A DNA stretch of 64,000 nucleotides, taken from Pelagicoccus sp. SDUM812003. Its GTDB lineage: Bacteria; Verrucomicrobiota; Verrucomicrobiia; Opitutales; Opitutaceae. The position numbers and the translations under genes were made by a program. The DNA lies in contig NZ_JARXHY010000003.1 of the NCBI RefSeq assembly GCF_031127815.1, positions 124,001 through 188,000 of the forward strand, read 5' to 3'. Within the stretch, counting starts at the first letter, position 1. Each line of letters begins with the position of its first letter. Below the pieces are notes generated by a model. The model saw nothing but the letters and a program-made list of their open reading frames with translations. It ran no database searches and was not told where the DNA came from. Shown here in pieces: positions 60,363 through 64,000 of the stretch.

Positions 60363-60680
60363 GGCGTAAGGTTGTTGAGTGGTTGCTTGAGGGAAGGGAG
60401 TCGCTTTCCCTTGCACTCCTCGCGCCAATTTTTTCCTGAGTGCACCGCTTTGCTCCGTAACCTGCTGAAAATGAATAGGAAAGGAGACCTAGGCTTGTGT
60501 TCTGACTTTGCGATTCCAAGGCGTGGCTTGTAAGCGAAATTTACAGAGTTTACGGAGGTTTACATCGGTGGATAGACCTAGACTGTACCCTCTAGGTGGA
60601 TTGGGCCGGATTAGGGGGCTGAGGTTGACCTTTGTCTGAAAGCTTTGAAGCTGCGTGGCGTTGAGTTGATTGGAGCGATT

Positions 60681-63518
60681 TTGAGTCAGAACGAGTACAT
60701 TCACATAAAAGGAGCCCGGGAGCATAACCTGCAAAACGTGGAGCTGCGCATCCCGCGCAACCAGCTGGTGGTGATCACTGGCGTGTCGGGCTCTGGAAAA
60801 TCTTCGCTGGCCTTCGATACCCTCTACGCCGAGGGCTACCGCAAGTACGTGGAGTCGCTTTCCACTCAGGCGAGGCAGGTCATGGACCAGCTGAAGCGGC
60901 CGGACGTGGATTTCATCCATGGGCTTTCGCCGGTTCTGGCCATTGAGCAGAGAGCGTCCAACGCCTCACCGCGCAGCACCATCGCCACGGTGACGGAGAT
61001 CGCGGACTACGCGCGGCTCTTGTGGGTGATTCGCGGCGAGCAACGCTGTCCCAAGGACGGCGGGCTGATCACGCGTCAAACGCTGGACGACGCTGTGGAC
61101 CAGGTGCTGTCGCTGCCGGAACGATCGCGAGCCATGGTGCTGGCGCCTCACATGAAAGCGAAGGCTGCGGTGGTGAAGGAGGAACTGCCGCGGCTGCGGC
61201 AAAAAGGATTTCAACGGGTGCGTCTCAACGGCGAAGTGATCGATGTGGACGACGAGTCCGCCGTGCCCGCTGGCAGGGGCGATATCGTGGTGGAGATCGT
61301 GGTGGATCGCGTGATGATCGGTCCCGATCAAAAGAGCCGAGTCGCGGACTCGCTGGAGCTGGCGTTTAGCGAAGGTAAGGATCGAGCGACGGTTCTGTAT
61401 CAGGAAAGCCGTGACGCGGATTGGCAGGAGCTCTCCTTGAGCCGCAACCTCGCCTGCTCCGAATGCGGGGAAGTGTACGAGCCTGTGACGCCGCGTCATT
61501 TTTCTTTCAATACAGCGGAAGGATCCTGTCCGGAGTGCGGAGGCTTAGGCGAGACGAGACGCTTTTTGGACGAGCTGGTGGTTCCTGACCCAAGCAAGAG
61601 CGTCAAGGGGGGAGCGTTGAAACCTTTGCGTATCGGCGGAAAGCAGTTGATCATCCGGCACAACGCTTTGCTGCGTCAGCTGGCCGAGCAGTTGCCGTTC
61701 GATCCCACGATGCCATGGCAGGAGCTTCCTGAGGAAACGCGGCGGCATATCCTCCATGGCGTGCCGGATCGCGAATTCGCCTTCAAGCTGACGCGTCGCA
61801 AAACCAAGCCGATGCCGACGCGTTTCGAAGGAGTTGTTCCGCTTCTGCAAAAGGCCGCTCGCGAAACCAAGAGCGATGGCTATCGGGCTCGATTGATGAC
61901 CTATCAGACGGAGCAGGATTGCCCTTGCTGCCATGGGCATCGCTTCAGCCCGCGCAGCGCCAACGTGTTCGTGGAGGGAGTGAGCTTGCCTGAGTTTCTG
62001 GCTATGGACGTTGAGCGGGCGTTCGCGTTTGTCTCCGCCCTGGATCGAACTGCCTCCGATGTTTCGAGCTATGGAGAAGTGGTGGAAGGGATCTCGTTTC
62101 GCTTGAAGTTTCTGAAGGAAGTCGGTCTGGACTACCTGACATTGGATCGTGGATACAGCACGCTTAGCGGAGGAGAGTCGCAGCGGGTGCGGCTCGCGAC
62201 GCAGCTCGGTATGAGTTTGGTCGGCGTGGTCTATGTGCTCGACGAACCCAGCATCGGTCTGCACGCCAAGGACAACAAGAAGCTGGTGGAGACGCTGAAG
62301 GAGCTGCGGGATCGCGGGAACTCCGTCATCGTGGTGGAGCACGACGAGGAGATGATGCGTGCGGCCGACCATCTCATCGAAATCGGACCAGGAGCGGGGG
62401 CCCAAGGCGGTCAGGTTTTGTTCGAAGGTCCGCCAGAGGCCTGTGGCCCCGCGAGCCAGCGGACCCAGTCCACGGGCGCATATCTGAGTGGCGTCGAAAC
62501 GTTGGGAAAACCCGCCGAAACGTTGAAGCCGGGCGAGGCTTGGCTGGAGATAAAAGAAGCTTCGCACCACAACTTGAAGTCGGTGACTGCTCGCTTGCCG
62601 GTAGGTCTGCTGACCTGTGTGACCGGTGTTTCGGGATCCGGAAAGTCTACCTTGGTGAATGAGATTCTCGCTAAGGCTGCGGCCCGAAAGCTGAACCGTT
62701 CCAAGGACATCCCAGGCGCTCACAAAGGAATCGAGGGGCTGCAGCACTTCGATCGCGTGGTGCGGGTGAGTCAAGAGCCCATCGGGCAGAGTCCGCGCTC
62801 GAATCCAGCCACCTACACCAAGCTCTTCGATCTGTTGCGCGAGCTCTACACCAAGGTGCCGTTGTCGCGAATGCGTGGATACAAGCCGGGGAGATTCAGC
62901 TTCAACGCTCGAGGCGGTCGCTGCGAGAGATGTCAGGGGCAGGGCTCTATCAAGCTCGATATGCTTTTCATGAGCGACGCCTACGTGGAGTGTCCAAGCT
63001 GTGGAGGACGTCGCTACAATCGAGAGACGCTGGAGGCGAAATTCGGTGGGCTCAACATCGCCCAAGCCTTGGACCTGTCGGTCAGCGACGCTATGGAGCA
63101 GTTTAAGAACGTGCCCCGCGTTATGGAAAAACTGAATACGCTCGACGCGGTAGGGCTGGGCTACTTGAAGCTGGGGCAGGCTGCCAACACCCTTAGCGGC
63201 GGCGAAGCTCAACGACTCAAATTGTCCCTTGAGCTATCCAAGCGAAACAATGGCCGAAATCTCTACATCCTGGACGAACCGACCACTGGTTTGCACTGGG
63301 CGGATATCCAGCGCCTCGCGGACCTGCTTTTCAAGCTACGCGATCAGGGAAACACCGTGGTGGTGATCGAGCACCATCTCGATTTCATCGGCTTGGCGGA
63401 TTGGGTGATCGATCTCGGTCCAGGCGGCGGCACCCGTGGCGGCGAGCTCGTATACGCCGGGCAAGTGGACGGTCTAAAGGGCTGCGATCGCTCGGAAACG
63501 GGAAGAGCAATGCCCTGA
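60681..63518 (+). CDS. uvrA: Excinuclease ABC subunit A (UvrA or UvrA-like)
   Basis: This is a 945-residue UvrA with two ABC modules. The first Walker A is [20 protein letters not shown], with [20 protein letters not shown] after it. The UvrB-binding region includes [20 protein letters not shown]. Zinc-binding CSECG...CPECGGLG, the first signature [16 protein letters not shown], the second Walker [19 protein letters not shown], zinc pair CERCQG...CPSCGGRR, and [17 protein letters not shown] with [18 protein letters not shown] follow. It scans DNA for bulky damage with UvrB. The start is TTG at 60681, with GGAG 5 bases upstream; the frame extends upstream to another TTG (60645). Differences such as [11 protein letters not shown], where E. 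coli has ISIEQKSTSHN, suggest a divergent UvrA group. Confidence 0.92.
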   Translation: MSQNEYIHIKGAREHNLQNVELRIPRNQLVVITGVSGSGKSSLAFDTLYAEGYRKYVESLSTQARQVMDQLKRPDVDFIHGLSPVLAIEQRASNASPRSTIATVTEIADYARLLWVIRGEQRCPKDGGLITRQTLDDAVDQVLSLPERSRAMVLAPHMKAKAAVVKEELPRLRQKGFQRVRLNGEVIDVDDESAVPAGRGDIVVEIVVDRVMIGPDQKSRVADSLELAFSEGKDRATVLYQESRDADWQELSLSRNLACSECGEVYEPVTPRHFSFNTAEGSCPECGGLGETRRFLDELVVPDPSKSVKGGALKPLRIGGKQLIIRHNALLRQLAEQLPFDPTMPWQELPEETRRHILHGVPDREFAFKLTRRKTKPMPTRFEGVVPLLQKAARETKSDGYRARLMTYQTEQDCPCCHGHRFSPRSANVFVEGVSLPEFLAMDVERAFAFVSALDRTASDVSSYGEVVEGISFRLKFLKEVGLDYLTLDRGYSTLSGGESQRVRLATQLGMSLVGVVYVLDEPSIGLHAKDNKKLVETLKELRDRGNSVIVVEHDEEMMRAADHLIEIGPGAGAQGGQVLFEGPPEACGPASQRTQSTGAYLSGVETLGKPAETLKPGEAWLEIKEASHHNLKSVTARLPVGLLTCVTGVSGSGKSTLVNEILAKAAARKLNRSKDIPGAHKGIEGLQHFDRVVRVSQEPIGQSPRSNPATYTKLFDLLRELYTKVPLSRMRGYKPGRFSFNARGGRCERCQGQGSIKLDMLFMSDAYVECPSCGGRRYNRETLEAKFGGLNIAQALDLSVSDAMEQFKNVPRVMEKLNTLDAVGLGYLKLGQAANTLSGGEAQRLKLSLELSKRNNGRNLYILDEPTTGLHWADIQRLADLLFKLRDQGNTVVVIEHHLDFIGLADWVIDLGPGGGTRGGELVYAGQVDGLKGCDRSETGRAMP

Positions 63519-63920
63519 TCGGGCGGCTCGGCTCGGACTGTCGGGACGACTCGATCGCGTCTCGATGAGGCGTCTCTCGCTGCGCAGAATAGCTAATACT
63601 GAAAGTGACGACTAGGGATGTTACTCTATATAGCGATCTTTGGGTCGGCTTGATAGCAATTTCAGCGTTCTGCTGTTATATAATGTAAAAGCGTGTAAGG
63701 TTGTCTGAATCGCTAACAGTTTTCACGGTATGCATAGCAGTGTGAGTAATAATCTCTATTGGGTTGTAAGTATCGCATTGGCAAGGTGATGCATGTGCTA
63801 GTGGATGAGTGGGAGGTTTTTGGTACTTCGGGTGCTTATATAGGGATAACTGAACCGCGGATCGTTCCCGCTAAAAGCGAGGAGGGTTCGCTACTTTCAA
63901 CCTATTAGAATAATCGAAGT
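63519..63920. other. AT-rich intergenic leader before the last gene
   Basis: About 400 bases with lower GC than the rest of the window and no open frame of note. A perfect TATAAT at 63679-63684 and a TTGATA at 63650-63655 are visible but separated by 23 bases, too far for a standard promoter. The rest has T-rich stretches but no hairpin that I can fold convincingly. It is a possible long 5' leader of the exported protein that starts at 63921. Confidence 0.4.
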
Positions 63921-64000
63921 ATGAAAATATTGCCTAAGTTTACCGCGGGCTTAGCCGCCCTCGTCGCTATCGTTTCCGTTACCCCAAGCTACGCGTTGAT
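63921..64000 (+). CDS. Exported protein, cut by the window end
   Basis: The first 26 codons of a gene begin MKILPKFTAGLAALVAIVSV, continuing into TPSYAL: a basic n-region, a hydrophobic core and a likely AXA-type end. It is a signal peptide of an exported protein whose body lies beyond the window. No family can be named. Confidence 0.6.
   Translation, partial: MKILPKFTAGLAALVAIVSVTPSYAL

Noticed and set aside
61545-63212. Open frame of 555 codons on the minus strand
   Set aside because: Antisense to uvrA; no signal, domain or ribosome site.

Overview
The window looks like a piece of a marine-type verrucomicrobial chromosome, most likely class Opitutia (Pelagicoccus/Puniceicoccus-like). This is inferred from the moderately high GC content, the many Sec-secreted proteins, one protein with a PEP-CTERM sorting tail (MNLKPLPLAAA... 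ending in a GLGFFARWRRF-type tail), thrombospondin-3 calcium repeats placed before C-terminal beta domains, an orphan duplicated (ADOP-type) ABC permease, and a zwf-opcA-pgl cluster. No rRNA, tRNA, CRISPR array, insertion sequence or prophage block was recognised.

Layout. 1-8.5 kb: secreted and lipoprotein genes, a stand-alone lasso-B2/transglutaminase-like protein, a secreted cyclophilin, ppnP, and a DUF2868 + GTPase/DUF3482 pair. 8.5-14.3 kb: a GH63-type glucosylglycerate/mannosylglycerate hydrolase-like enzyme, a STAS-like protein, a rhomboid protease and the ADOP permease. 14.5-22.5 kb: two tandem DUF3857/transglutaminase-like exported proteins, a PD-(D/E)XK nuclease fused to an Fe-S Rad3/DinG helicase, and small unknowns. 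22.5-33.7 kb: a surface-polysaccharide cluster (GT-C membrane transferase, sulfotransferase, several GT2/GT4 transferases, a Wzx-type flippase and a polyprenyl-phosphate glycosyltransferase). 33.8-43.5 kb: prfB with its programmed +1 frameshift, an ATP-grasp-like unknown, a PaaX-like regulator bracketed by a long palindrome, smc, and a YraN-type nuclease. 43.8-47.7 kb: zwf-opcA-pgl (oxidative pentose phosphate pathway) and dtd. 47.9-53.5 kb: a three-gene secreted operon. 53.5-64 kb: fabV, a DsbD/ScsB-type thiol reductase with a partner redoxin, a 3-methyladenine DNA glycosylase, a PfkB sugar kinase, the PEP-CTERM protein, uvrA, and the start of a further exported protein cut by the window end.

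The most unusual content is the 47.9-53.5 kb operon. Its middle gene encodes a 1067-residue exported protein whose second half has the layout of a Tc-toxin TcA pore domain: a long coiled coil broken by a Gly/Ala-rich hydrophobic hairpin, then a C-terminal beta domain ending in an 'LDDIEIYIR' motif like the TcA terminus. It sits between a Calx-beta/TSP3 exported protein and an exported phage-tail-collar protein. This points to a secreted Tc-like or fibre-like assembly not obviously described before. The second notable signal is a long (34-36 bp) CpG-centred palindrome present three times: on both sides of the paaX-like gene and upstream of fabV. It suggests a small regulon. Gene starts were re-chosen by signal peptide, overlap or Shine-Dalgarno evidence where the longest frame looked too long.
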